This document shows positions 6,441 through 11,439 of a DNA stretch of 11,439 nt, one piece after another. The position numbers were made by a program, and so were the translations under genes. The notes beneath the pieces were generated by a model that worked only from the letters and a program-made list of their open reading frames with translations, did not search any database and was not told the origin of the DNA. The stretch covers positions 1 to 11,439 of the forward strand of contig DAIOGN010000109.1 in assembly GCA_036745245.1 (NCBI GenBank), read 5' to 3'. Source of the stretch: DAIOGN01 sp036745245 (GTDB lineage: Bacteria; Zixibacteria; MSB-5A5; JAUVRN01). Position 1 is the stretch's first letter; each line of letters begins with the position of its first letter.

Positions 6441-7059
6441 GCCGGGCGAGGGCCCAGCCCTCCACAAGTACAGGCACGCCACGCACCAGGCAAACCACTG
6501 CGGCCGCCACCGCCGCCGCGCGTCCCACGGCAAACGCCGACGCCAGCAGTTGGTCCGAAATGAAAGTCACCTCCGGGGCCAGCTTCTCCGCCGCCAGGGC
6601 GAGAAACAGCCAGCTGAAGCAGAAGGCTTTCAGCACGGCGTAGCCCGTTCTCATCCAGGCGGAGCCGGTGATGAACTTGCCGAGACGCGACTGATGGAGC
6701 GAATGACTGCCGAAGCCCGCGTAGCCGAATTGCAGAGCGTAGCCGCGCAACGTATCGGTGAGAATTCCGCGTGAGATGACGACGATGGGGATCCACACGG
6801 GCACGGCTCGCAAGTCGGCCAGCACGATCCAGATCACCGATTCCGCCATCCGGTCGGCGGCCACGTCGAGCAGGCTTCCCAGAGTCGAGGACTGGTTCAG
6901 ACGTCGAGCCAGGTGACCGTCGAGCCAGTCCCCCACGATGATGAGCAGGGCCACGGCCGCGGCGGCCACGCGGCTGGCCACGTCATGACCGTACGCCAGG
7001 AACACCACCACCACCACGAGTCCGGTGCGGACCACGGTGATGACATTGGGCCAGTTCAT
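6424..7059 (-). CDS. CDP-alcohol phosphatidyltransferase family protein (PgsA-like)
   Basis: The 211-residue integral membrane enzyme transfers a phosphatidyl group from CDP-diacylglycerol to an alcohol. The family signature DxxDGxxAR-x8-GxxxDxxxD is complete: D44, D47, G48, A51, R52, G61, D65 and D69 (GDWLDGHLARRL, then GSLLDVAADR). Further hydrophobic helices follow (IWIVLADLRAVPVWIPIVVI, VLKAFCFSWLFLALAA, an Ala-rich last helix). ATG 7059 is preceded by GAAGAAGG with suitable spacing. The gene lies 42 bases downstream of mscL and overlaps the HAD phosphatase. Length and context suit phosphatidylglycerophosphate synthase, but phosphatidylserine or phosphatidylinositol-phosphate synthases share this signature, so the acceptor is not settled. 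Confidence 0.9.
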   Translation of the reverse strand: MNWPNVITVVRTGLVVVVVFLAYGHDVASRVAAAAVALLIIVGDWLDGHLARRLNQSSTLGSLLDVAADRMAESVIWIVLADLRAVPVWIPIVVISRGILTDTLRGYALQFGYAGFGSHSLHQSRLGKFITGSAWMRTGYAVLKAFCFSWLFLALAAEKLAPEVTFISDQLLASAFAVGRAAAVAAAVVCLVRGVPVLVEGWALARREKPA

Positions 7060-7101
7060 TCGGCGCCTTCTTCAGCAGTCATCGCGGCTCCCCCGCGGTG
7101 C

Positions 7102-7563
7102 TCAGACCGCCTGCAGTTCAGTCGTGCACTGCGGGCAGCGCGAGGCCTTGATGGAAATGAGCGAGAAGCACCGCGGACACTCCTTCTGAGAGGGCGAAGG
7201 CGGCGCGGCCTGCTCCTTCTGCTTGAGCCGATTCACCTGCTTCACCAGTAGGAACACGGCGACCGCCACGATGACGAAGCTGACGATCGTGTTGGCGAAC
7301 TGGCCATAGCGAAACGTCACGGCTCCGGCCGCCTGGGCCAGGGCCAGCGTGCCGTACGGCCCGGGCTGCGCTCCCTCCTTCAGTACCACGAAGAGGTTGG
7401 TGAAATCAACGTTTCCCAGAACCAGGCCGATGGGTGGCATGATGATGTCGTTCACCAGAGACTGCACGATAGTGCCGAAGGCCGCACCAATGATGATCCC
7501 CACGGCCATATCCACCACGTTTCCCTTCACAGCGAATTGACGGAACTCTTTGATCATCCCCAT
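7102..7563 (-). CDS. mscL: Large-conductance mechanosensitive channel MscL with C-terminal zinc ribbon
   Basis: MscL is an inner-membrane homopentamer that opens under membrane tension in hypo-osmotic shock. This 153-residue protein begins with the family N-terminus MIKEFRQFAVKGNVVDMAVGI, with pore helix TM1 at ~15-45 (GIIIGAAFGTIVQSLVNDIIMPPIG), a periplasmic loop, then TM2 at ~88-110 (ANTIVSFVIVAVAVFLLVK). After a basic and Pro-rich linker, instead of the usual C-terminal helical bundle, it has C129-x2-C132 (CPRC) and C143-x2-C146 (CPQC), a zinc-ribbon pattern. A good AGGAG (plus-strand 7576-7580) lies 12 bases from ATG 7563 and 18 from the in-frame Met3, which is long; no better start is available. 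It is the first gene of the apparent mscL-phosphatidyltransferase-phosphatase operon. Confidence 0.95.
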   Translation of the reverse strand: MGMIKEFRQFAVKGNVVDMAVGIIIGAAFGTIVQSLVNDIIMPPIGLVLGNVDFTNLFVVLKEGAQPGPYGTLALAQAAGAVTFRYGQFANTIVSFVIVAVAVFLLVKQVNRLKQKEQAAPPSPSQKECPRCFSLISIKASRCPQCTTELQAV

Positions 7564-7693
7564 AGTGATGCATGGCTCCTTTCACGGATTCGGACCCCCG
7601 GGGCCCTGGAAGTGATGACAAAGGAGAGGTGCACAAGCGTGAGACTCCCCGGCTCTCCTTCCCGGGTCAAGGAACCGGGCCGGCCGGAGTGCG
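7564..7693 (-). other. Intergenic region between the sigma-54 activator and mscL
   Basis: The 130-base spacer is read in the same direction as both flanking genes. It holds an imperfect hairpin at 7651-7676 (CTCCTT paired with AAGGAA around CCCGGG) without a T tract, and a TTGTCA (minus strand 7621-7616) that could be a -35 for mscL but has no -10 at the right distance. Read-through from the activator gene into mscL is therefore not excluded. Confidence 0.4.
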
Positions 7694-9253
7694 TCAAGCT
7701 TGAGTTTCCGGCGGCGTCCCCTCACCCGATTCCGGGCGAAGGTCGAACTCCCGGATGCGTGTGCGGATGCGTTTCTCCGACACGCCCAGAACGCGCGCCG
7801 CTTCACTCTGATTCCAGCCACAGCGATCGAGCGTTCCCTGCACGATGGCGCGCTCGAAGGCCGCCAGCGCGAGATCGAGCGACTGCCCGTCGTGGCGGTC
7901 ACCCGGCAGAGTGGTGCTGCCCGACAGGATCCGCTCCGGCAGAGCAGCTGCGGGAACATACTCGTCGGAGGGCGGCGTGAAGAGCGTGGCATGCTCCATG
8001 GCGTTGAGCAATTCCCGTACATTGCCCGGCCAGGCATACATTTCCAGGGCCACCAGCGCAGCCGGTGACAGACCCCTGAGGCTGCGGCCGTTGCGCTGGG
8101 CCATGCGCTTCAGAAACTCCGAGGCGAGCGGGGCGATGTCCTCTCGACGCTGCCGCAGGGGCGGCAGGAGGAGACTCACGACGTTGATTCGAAAATAGAG
8201 ATCCTTGCGAAACGTCCCCGCCTTCACCATGGCCTCGAGATCGCACGAGGTGGCGCAGATCAGCCTCACATCCACCTTACGGGGCGTGGTGGCCCCCACG
8301 GGCCGGATTTCACTCTCTTCGATGGCCCGGAGCAGGGACGACTGTACCTGAGCGCTGGCGCTCCCCACTTCATCGAGAAATAGCGTTCCCCCGTCGGCCT
8401 CCACGAACAGTCCGCTCCGGTCGGACACGGCCCCCGTGAAGGCGCCCTTGACGTACCCGAACAGCTCACTTTCGGCAAGGGTCTCGGGAAGAGCTGCACA
8501 ATTGACGGCGACGAAGGGCCGCTCCCGACGGCGTGAGAGTTCGTGAATGCTGCGGGCGCAGACCTCCTTCCCGGTCCCCGACTCACCCAGAAGCAGCATG
8601 CGTGCCTCCGACGGACCGGCGTTGCGCAGGACTTTGCAGACCGAAAGCCAGACAGGAGACCGGCCCAGCAATCCTGAGAGCTGGCCTTCATCAAGAAGCT
8701 GGTCACGCAACCTCCGGTTCTCGTCCTGTACCAGCCGGTGGTGTCGAATGTGGAAAAGAGCCGACGAGACCAGTTCGGATACAACGTTGAGGTGTTGCTC
8801 CTCCTCTGCACCGAACTCCCTGCCGACGGGCCGGGCCAGAATGATGGCGCCGATCCGCTCCTGCCTGTGATGAATGGGACAGGCGAGCACGGCGGTATGC
8901 AGCGGCTCGGAATCGAGCTCCGGAATGCGTGAATCAAGCGCGAGGTCGGCGCTGCGGAAGTGGCTGTCGTTCTGCGCGATCCACGAAGCGATTAAAGCGT
9001 CACAACGGCTGGCGAGATCGCCTTCGAGACTCCCTTCCCAGCGGTCCAGATGGATGTGATTCGACCTTCCGCTTTCGAACAGTTGGATCGACCCGTAGTC
9101 GGCGTCGCACAGCGTCATGGCTCCCACGAGGATGGCGTTCTGCACCGAGACCTCGTCGGACGCGTTGCCAAGAAGTCGCGCCAGTTCGGCCAGCGATGCA
9201 AGTTTGCTCGAAACCGGGCCCGGGTCCGGCGGAGTCGATGTGGAATCGATCAT
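7694..9253 (-). CDS. Sigma-54-dependent transcriptional activator (GAF - AAA+ - Fis HTH)
   Basis: The 519-residue regulator activates sigma-54 promoters by ATP-driven remodelling of polymerase. A GAF sensor domain lies at ~20-170 (SVQNAILVGAMTLCDADYGSIQLF to ACPIHHRQERIGAIILARPVG). A short coiled linker (~172-192) leads to the AAA+ domain (~193-445), with Walker A GESGTGKE 223-230, the sigma-54-contacting GAFTGA loop intact at 270-275, Walker B TLFLDE 290-295 and arginines R349/R355 in FRKDLYFRINV. Sensor I reads CATS rather than the commoner ATN. The Fis-type HTH is at ~465-505 (NQSEAARVLGVSEKRIRTRIREF). There is no receiver domain, so the signal is probably a small molecule or redox state sensed by GAF. 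No convincing ribosome site precedes ATG 9253. A hairpin (CCCCG 9279-9283 / CGGGG 9290-9294) lies in its leader. It is divergent from the HU gene. Confidence 0.93.
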   Translation of the reverse strand: MIDSTSTPPDPGPVSSKLASLAELARLLGNASDEVSVQNAILVGAMTLCDADYGSIQLFESGRSNHIHLDRWEGSLEGDLASRCDALIASWIAQNDSHFRSADLALDSRIPELDSEPLHTAVLACPIHHRQERIGAIILARPVGREFGAEEEQHLNVVSELVSSALFHIRHHRLVQDENRRLRDQLLDEGQLSGLLGRSPVWLSVCKVLRNAGPSEARMLLLGESGTGKEVCARSIHELSRRRERPFVAVNCAALPETLAESELFGYVKGAFTGAVSDRSGLFVEADGGTLFLDEVGSASAQVQSSLLRAIEESEIRPVGATTPRKVDVRLICATSCDLEAMVKAGTFRKDLYFRINVVSLLLPPLRQRREDIAPLASEFLKRMAQRNGRSLRGLSPAALVALEMYAWPGNVRELLNAMEHATLFTPPSDEYVPAAALPERILSGSTTLPGDRHDGQSLDLALAAFERAIVQGTLDRCGWNQSEAARVLGVSEKRIRTRIREFDLRPESGEGTPPETQA

Positions 9254-9363
9254 GGTGAAGCTCGCCTGCCAAGGTACACCCCGCTTGCTCGGGGCACAAC
9301 GGGGGCCTGAATCGGGACGTTGGGTCCCGGTCCGCCCTCCGGATGTCGCCGTCCATCATTTCA

Positions 9364-9393
9364 CGAAAAACCGCATCCGGGGCCCGAAAAACC
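9364..9393. repeat. Phased direct repeat CGAAAAACC upstream of the HU gene
   Basis: CGAAAAACC occurs at 9364-9372 and again at 9385-9393, start to start 21 bases, two helical turns. Both copies are just upstream of the candidate -35 at 9404. This is the layout expected for a dimeric or tandem regulator site. Confidence 0.45.
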
Positions 9394-9403
9394 AATTTCG
9401 CAC

Positions 9404-9432
9404 TTGACTTGTTTTTTGCAGACCGTTGTTTG
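9404..9432 (+). promoter_or_regulatory. Candidate main promoter of the HU gene
   Basis: TTGACT (9404-9409) is a near-perfect -35 in an AT-rich patch. The -10 region is unlike TATAAT (TTGTTT at 9426-9431), but the patch ends in TTTG at 9429-9432, recalling the TAnnTTTG -7 element of Bacteroidota-type promoters with a TTG about 18 bases before it. The leader to ATG 9500 would be ~60 bases. Confidence 0.4.
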
Positions 9433-9446
9433 GGCGCATGGATGCT
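9431..9446 (+). promoter_or_regulatory. Possible -24/-12 (sigma-54) element before the HU gene
   Basis: GG at 9432-9433 and GC at 9444-9445 are exactly ten bases apart (TGGGC ... ATGCT), the essential sigma-54 geometry, with the -12 part matching 3 of 4 positions of TTGC. GG-N10-GC is frequent by chance in GC-rich DNA; interest comes from the divergent sigma-54 activator 180 bases away. Confidence 0.2.
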
Positions 9447-9499
9447 GGTGTTTCACAAGTTGAACACCGCGAAACCATTCACAATGTAGGAGGAACAAG

Positions 9500-9802
9500 A
9501 TGCCCACTAAACCCATGACCAAGGCGCAGATCGTGGCCCACCTGGCCGACAAGTGCGAGTTGACCAAGGCTGGCGCGGCCGAGATTCTCGACACGCTTGC
9601 CAAAACGGCCATCGCCGAAACCAGAAAGTCCGGCCAGTTTGTGATGCCTGGTATCGGCAAGCTCGTGAAGAGCCAGCGTAAGGCTCGCATGGGCCGCAAC
9701 CCGCAGACCGGCGAAGCCATTAAGATTCCGGCCAAGACGGTCGTGAAATTCCGCGTGGCCAAGGCCGCAAAGGAAGCGATCGCGCCTTCCGGCAAGAAGT
9801 AA
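9500..9802 (+). CDS. HU family DNA-binding protein
   Basis: This 100-residue nucleoid protein bends and wraps DNA as a dimer. The N-terminal helices (MTKAQIVAHLADKCELTKAGAAEILDTLAKTAI, ~6-38) form the dimer body. They are followed by the beta region GQFVMPGIGKLVKSQR and the DNA-clasping arm GRNPQTGEAIKIPA (~65-79) with the intercalating proline P68. The C-terminal helix FRVAKAAKEAI and a Lys-rich tail end the protein. AGGAGG at 9488-9493, six bases before ATG 9500, is an ideal ribosome site, suggesting high expression. It is a monocistronic unit with its own promoter region and a downstream hairpin. The short N-terminal extension before the usual MTK start is minor. IHF-type subunits share this fold, but the arm sequence and single gene favour HU. 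Confidence 0.95.
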   Translation: MPTKPMTKAQIVAHLADKCELTKAGAAEILDTLAKTAIAETRKSGQFVMPGIGKLVKSQRKARMGRNPQTGEAIKIPAKTVVKFRVAKAAKEAIAPSGKK

Positions 9803-9914
9803 CAAGTTTCGTTCGCACACGGCTCGCGCCGTACGGGGGGAGAGTGTTCCTCGCAGTCCAACGGTCATCGAGTAGAGACCGGCGCGATGTTCCGTAGTGG
9901 AGCGACAGCATCAC

Positions 9915-9947
9915 ACACCGGCCGCCTCAGGGCGGCCGGTGTCGTTT
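9915..9947 (+). terminator. Strong hairpin terminating the HU transcript
   Basis: A perfect 12-bp GC-rich stem (9915-9926 with 9931-9942) with a TCAG tetraloop is followed by CGTTTC. The T tract is short but the stem is very stable. It lies 112 bases after the HU stop, leaving an unusually long 3' UTR that also holds a 5-bp hairpin at 9819-9832 and a G6 run at 9835-9840; no gene is seen in it. Confidence 0.7.
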
Positions 9948-10021
9948 CAGACCGGCTTCGGCCTCCCTTCCCTGTGCGCACCCCCAGCGCTCCAGGCGCG
10001 CAGATCCACACCAGAAACCTG

Positions 10022-10050
10022 TTGCAAGTCGCTTCATGGGCGCCTACGTT
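10022..10050 (+). promoter_or_regulatory. Candidate sigma-70-type promoter for the beta-barrel gene
   Basis: TTGCAA (10022-10027) and TACGTT (10045-10050) are 17 bases apart, matching the -35 well and the -10 at the key T1, A2 and T6. The start would be near 10057, leaving a ~37-base leader that contains the AGGAGGGGAG ribosome site at 10081-10090. Confidence 0.4.
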
Positions 10051-10093
10051 CGTGGCGAAAGCGATAGGCGTTTTCTGATGAGGAGGGGAGAAA

Positions 10094-10921
10094 TTGTCTA
10101 TCCGCCCAGTGTTGTTCTGTGCGTGTCTCTGCCTTTGGCCTGCGGTGTCGCAGGCTCAATACGGCGGCGATGATCCGCCGTCCGACTCACGCTATCCCGG
10201 TGCGCAGCCCGACCACGGACCGCCCCCGCGCTATCTTATACAAAACCCCACCGCGGCCACCCTGCCCAAGGGCAACTTCGACGTAACGACCTGGGTGGGA
10301 GGACAAGGCGGCCTGCTCATTGGCACGAGCCTGGGGTTCACGAACCGCTTTCTGGTGGGTGTGAGCTACGGAGCCGAAGGGCTCCTGGGAACGTCCGAGC
10401 CCATCTGGAATGAGCGCGTATCCTTTCAGACGAAGCTGCAGCTCATTCCCGAAACTGTCAGAATGCCCGCCATGACCGTGGGCTACGACGACCAGGGCTA
10501 CGGGCCTTACCTCGGCACCGTCGACTCGATCGAATACGATCGCTACACCATCAAGTCCAAGGGCATCTACGCGGTCGTATCGAAAAACTTCTACACCCTC
10601 AGCGTCGCCACAGGGTTTCACGGAGGCATCAACTACTCCTTCGAAACCGGGGACGGCGAAGACGGACCCGATGCCTTCTTCGGTTGGGACCTCCATTACA
10701 ACGAAGAGTGGTCGGCATTGTTCGAGTACACGATGGCCCTGAATGACAACCAGGCCGGGTCCCCCGTGGGCCAGGGCCGTGGCTACATGAACCTGGGCCT
10801 GCGCTGGGAGTACTCCCGCGAACTGGTCCTGGAAGCCATCCTGTCCGACCTCCTGCAGAACCGAAAAGATGCCGAGCAGATCGGCCGCCATTTGCGTATA
10901 GTATACTTGCAGGAGTTCTAG
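10094..10921 (+). CDS. Exported outer-membrane beta-barrel protein, YjbH-like
   Basis: The 275-residue protein starts at TTG 10094, supported by AGGAGG at 10081-10086 seven bases upstream and no competing in-frame start. The signal peptide is ~1-21 (VLFCACLCLWPAVSQA then QY). A Pro-rich stretch (~25-46) precedes YLIQNPTAATLPKGNFDV, after which short alternating hydrophobic/aromatic strands continue to the end: GLLIGTSLGFTNRFLVGVSYG, KSKGIYAVVSKNF, SVATGFHGGINYSF, ALFEYTMALNDN, GYMNLGLRWEYS and HLRIVYLQEF. The final Phe is the usual last residue of outer-membrane barrels. The 'P-TAATLP-G-F' opening and 'SKGIYAVVSKN' resemble proteins annotated as YjbH-like (exopolysaccharide-associated) barrels, recalled and not searched. 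Function is unknown. It is 132 bases upstream of another outer-membrane protein gene. Confidence 0.75.
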   Translation: MSIRPVLFCACLCLWPAVSQAQYGGDDPPSDSRYPGAQPDHGPPPRYLIQNPTAATLPKGNFDVTTWVGGQGGLLIGTSLGFTNRFLVGVSYGAEGLLGTSEPIWNERVSFQTKLQLIPETVRMPAMTVGYDDQGYGPYLGTVDSIEYDRYTIKSKGIYAVVSKNFYTLSVATGFHGGINYSFETGDGEDGPDAFFGWDLHYNEEWSALFEYTMALNDNQAGSPVGQGRGYMNLGLRWEYSRELVLEAILSDLLQNRKDAEQIGRHLRIVYLQEF

Positions 10922-10963
10922 CCGGGCCGGGCGAGGGATGAACCGTTGCATGCTATGCATAGT

Positions 10964-10999
10964 GGGGGTCGGGGACTGCGCCTGAGGGGGCGTCCGGGG
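10964..10999 (+). other. Potential G-quadruplex in the spacer before the last gene
   Basis: Four G runs (10964-10968, 10971-10974, 10986-10990, 10996-10999) are separated by loops of 2, 11 and 5 bases on the plus strand. The spacer 10922-11053 also has a short palindrome (TGCAT at 10947-10951, ATGCA at 10955-10959) and GGAGAG at 11030-11035, too far from ATG 11054 to serve it. No clear terminator or promoter is seen. Confidence 0.25.
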
Positions 11000-11053
11000 C
11001 TACCCGCCACTCGTCGTATTTACACTCACGGAGAGCCCATTCGCTTCGCATCC

Positions 11054-11310
11054 ATGGTCCGGACGGCGGTACGCCTGGGAGCCAGGCTGGCGGCAGCCCT
11101 GAGCCTGACCTGCGTGTGGCAAACTGCCGCGCAGGCTCAAACATTCGACCTCATCAACAGCCCCAACGGTCCACTCTACGAGCCGCTATTGGGGAGTCAG
11201 GTCATTCACAACGCCCGGGCGCTGTCGCTGGGCGGCGCGTATTCGGTGCTCGTGACCGACGCATCGGCCCTCTGGTACAATCCGGGCAGCCTGGGCCGGC
11301 TCGGGCGAGG
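11054..11310 (+). CDS. PorV/UPF0164-like outer-membrane protein, N-terminal part (frame lost near 11305)
   Basis: From ATG 11054 the frame gives a signal peptide (~1-28: RLGARLAAALSLTCVW, AQA then QT). It is followed by the opening typical of PorV/UPF0164/OmpP1-type barrels: ARALSLGGAYSVLVTDASALWYNPGSLGRL (residues ~54-83), where LGGAY, DASALWYNP and GSL-RL are the family hallmarks. After residue ~84 (base ~11305) this frame stays open to the window end, but its codons lose the high-GC third positions and its residues (many Arg, Gly, His, Gln) look like a shadow. Coding character moves to the next frame instead. Either an indel broke the gene, or two unrelated pieces are joined here. No ribosome site is seen close to the ATG. 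Members of this family are involved in outer-membrane transport or type IX secretion. Confidence 0.65.
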
Positions 11311-11439
11311 AAAAGGTGAGCCCGGTGTACAAGGAGATCGCTTCCTCGGTCCGGAAGACCCTGTTCACGGGCTACGATATCCTCGAAGGCACGGGCGAGG
11401 TGCTCGCGATCATCAAGGCCAACAAGCGCGTGAACGAGG
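11304..11439 (+). CDS. Unidentified partial coding segment in a different frame (after frameshift or junction)
   Basis: Codons beginning GGC GAG GAA AAG at 11304 read on to the window end. They give EEKVSPVYKEIASSVRKTLF, then TGYDILEGTGEVLAIIKANK and RVNE. Nearly every third base is G or C, as in the real genes here, so this frame is coding. There is no start codon with a ribosome site; upstream the frame hits TGA at 11253-11255. The residues are helical and charged, not beta-barrel-like, so this may not be the simple continuation of the PorV-like protein. I do not recognise the family. Confidence 0.5.

Noticed and set aside
6441..6533. 31-residue N-terminal extension of the HAD protein
   Set aside because: These codons lie inside the phosphatidyltransferase gene and include unlikely Trp/Arg-rich residues; HAD-IB proteins begin just before the DxD motif.
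9887..10078. 63-residue frame in the HU to beta-barrel spacer
   Set aside because: It runs through the 9915-9942 terminator hairpin and the candidate promoter, has no ribosome site and no recognisable sequence.
10187..10960. 257-residue open frame on the minus strand
   Set aside because: It is antisense to the signal-peptide-bearing beta-barrel gene, which has a good ribosome site and final Phe. The antisense product has no recognisable domain.
11116..11319. 67-residue frame near the window end
   Set aside because: It is a shadow of the PorV-like N-terminus in another frame and lacks both a ribosome site and GC-rich third positions.

Overview
The window looks like a piece of a high-GC, Gram-negative-type bacterial genome, probably a metagenome-assembled scaffold because it carries a run of ten N. 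Three features point loosely to the FCB superphylum or a related candidate phylum such as Eisenbacteria or Krumholzibacteriota. First, one protein ends in an NPFNP-type FlgD-Ig-like / type IX sorting-like domain. Second, two envelope proteins have outer-membrane beta-barrel character, one of them with a PorV/UPF0164-like N-terminus. Third, the MscL ends in a zinc ribbon. This placement rests on family recognition only and was not tested by phylogeny.

Layout, left to right. Positions 1-1436 (+): the 3' end of an ECF-type sigma factor overlaps a very unusual anti-sigma gene. The anti-sigma protein has a cytoplasmic HxxxCxxC zinc motif, one membrane helix, a cysteine-rich extracytoplasmic region and a C-terminal FlgD-Ig/sorting-like domain. 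Positions 1494-2078 (-): a thioredoxin-dependent type glutathione peroxidase with a lipoprotein-like N-terminus, convergent with the anti-sigma gene across a hairpin. Positions 2299-5099 (+): a translationally coupled pair, a DsbD-family transmembrane thiol-disulfide reductase and a periplasmic redoxin, closed by a strong terminator. Positions 5220-5744 (+): a DinB-superfamily metal protein. Positions 5763-7563 (-): an apparent operon reading mscL, a CDP-alcohol phosphatidyltransferase and a HAD-IB phosphatase; the N-run lies inside the phosphatase. Positions 7694-9253 (-): a GAF/AAA+/Fis sigma-54 activator. Positions 9500-9802 (+): an HU-family DNA-binding protein with a well-organised upstream region. 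Positions 10094-10921 (+): an exported YjbH-like beta-barrel protein. From 11054 to the end: the start of a PorV/UPF0164-like outer-membrane protein whose coding frame is lost near 11305.

How it fits together. The left half is an envelope thiol-redox neighbourhood: a sigma/anti-sigma pair with many extracytoplasmic cysteines, a peroxidase, an electron carrier across the inner membrane and a periplasmic redoxin. The minus-strand operon is a membrane-lipid and osmotic-safety cluster: phosphatidyl head-group transfer, a possible matching phosphatase, and a tension-gated channel. The right end encodes outer-membrane proteins. The most unusual object is the anti-sigma protein with the sorting-like C-terminus. 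The most suspicious region for assembly is the last ~140 bases. No tRNA, rRNA, CRISPR array or insertion sequence was seen.
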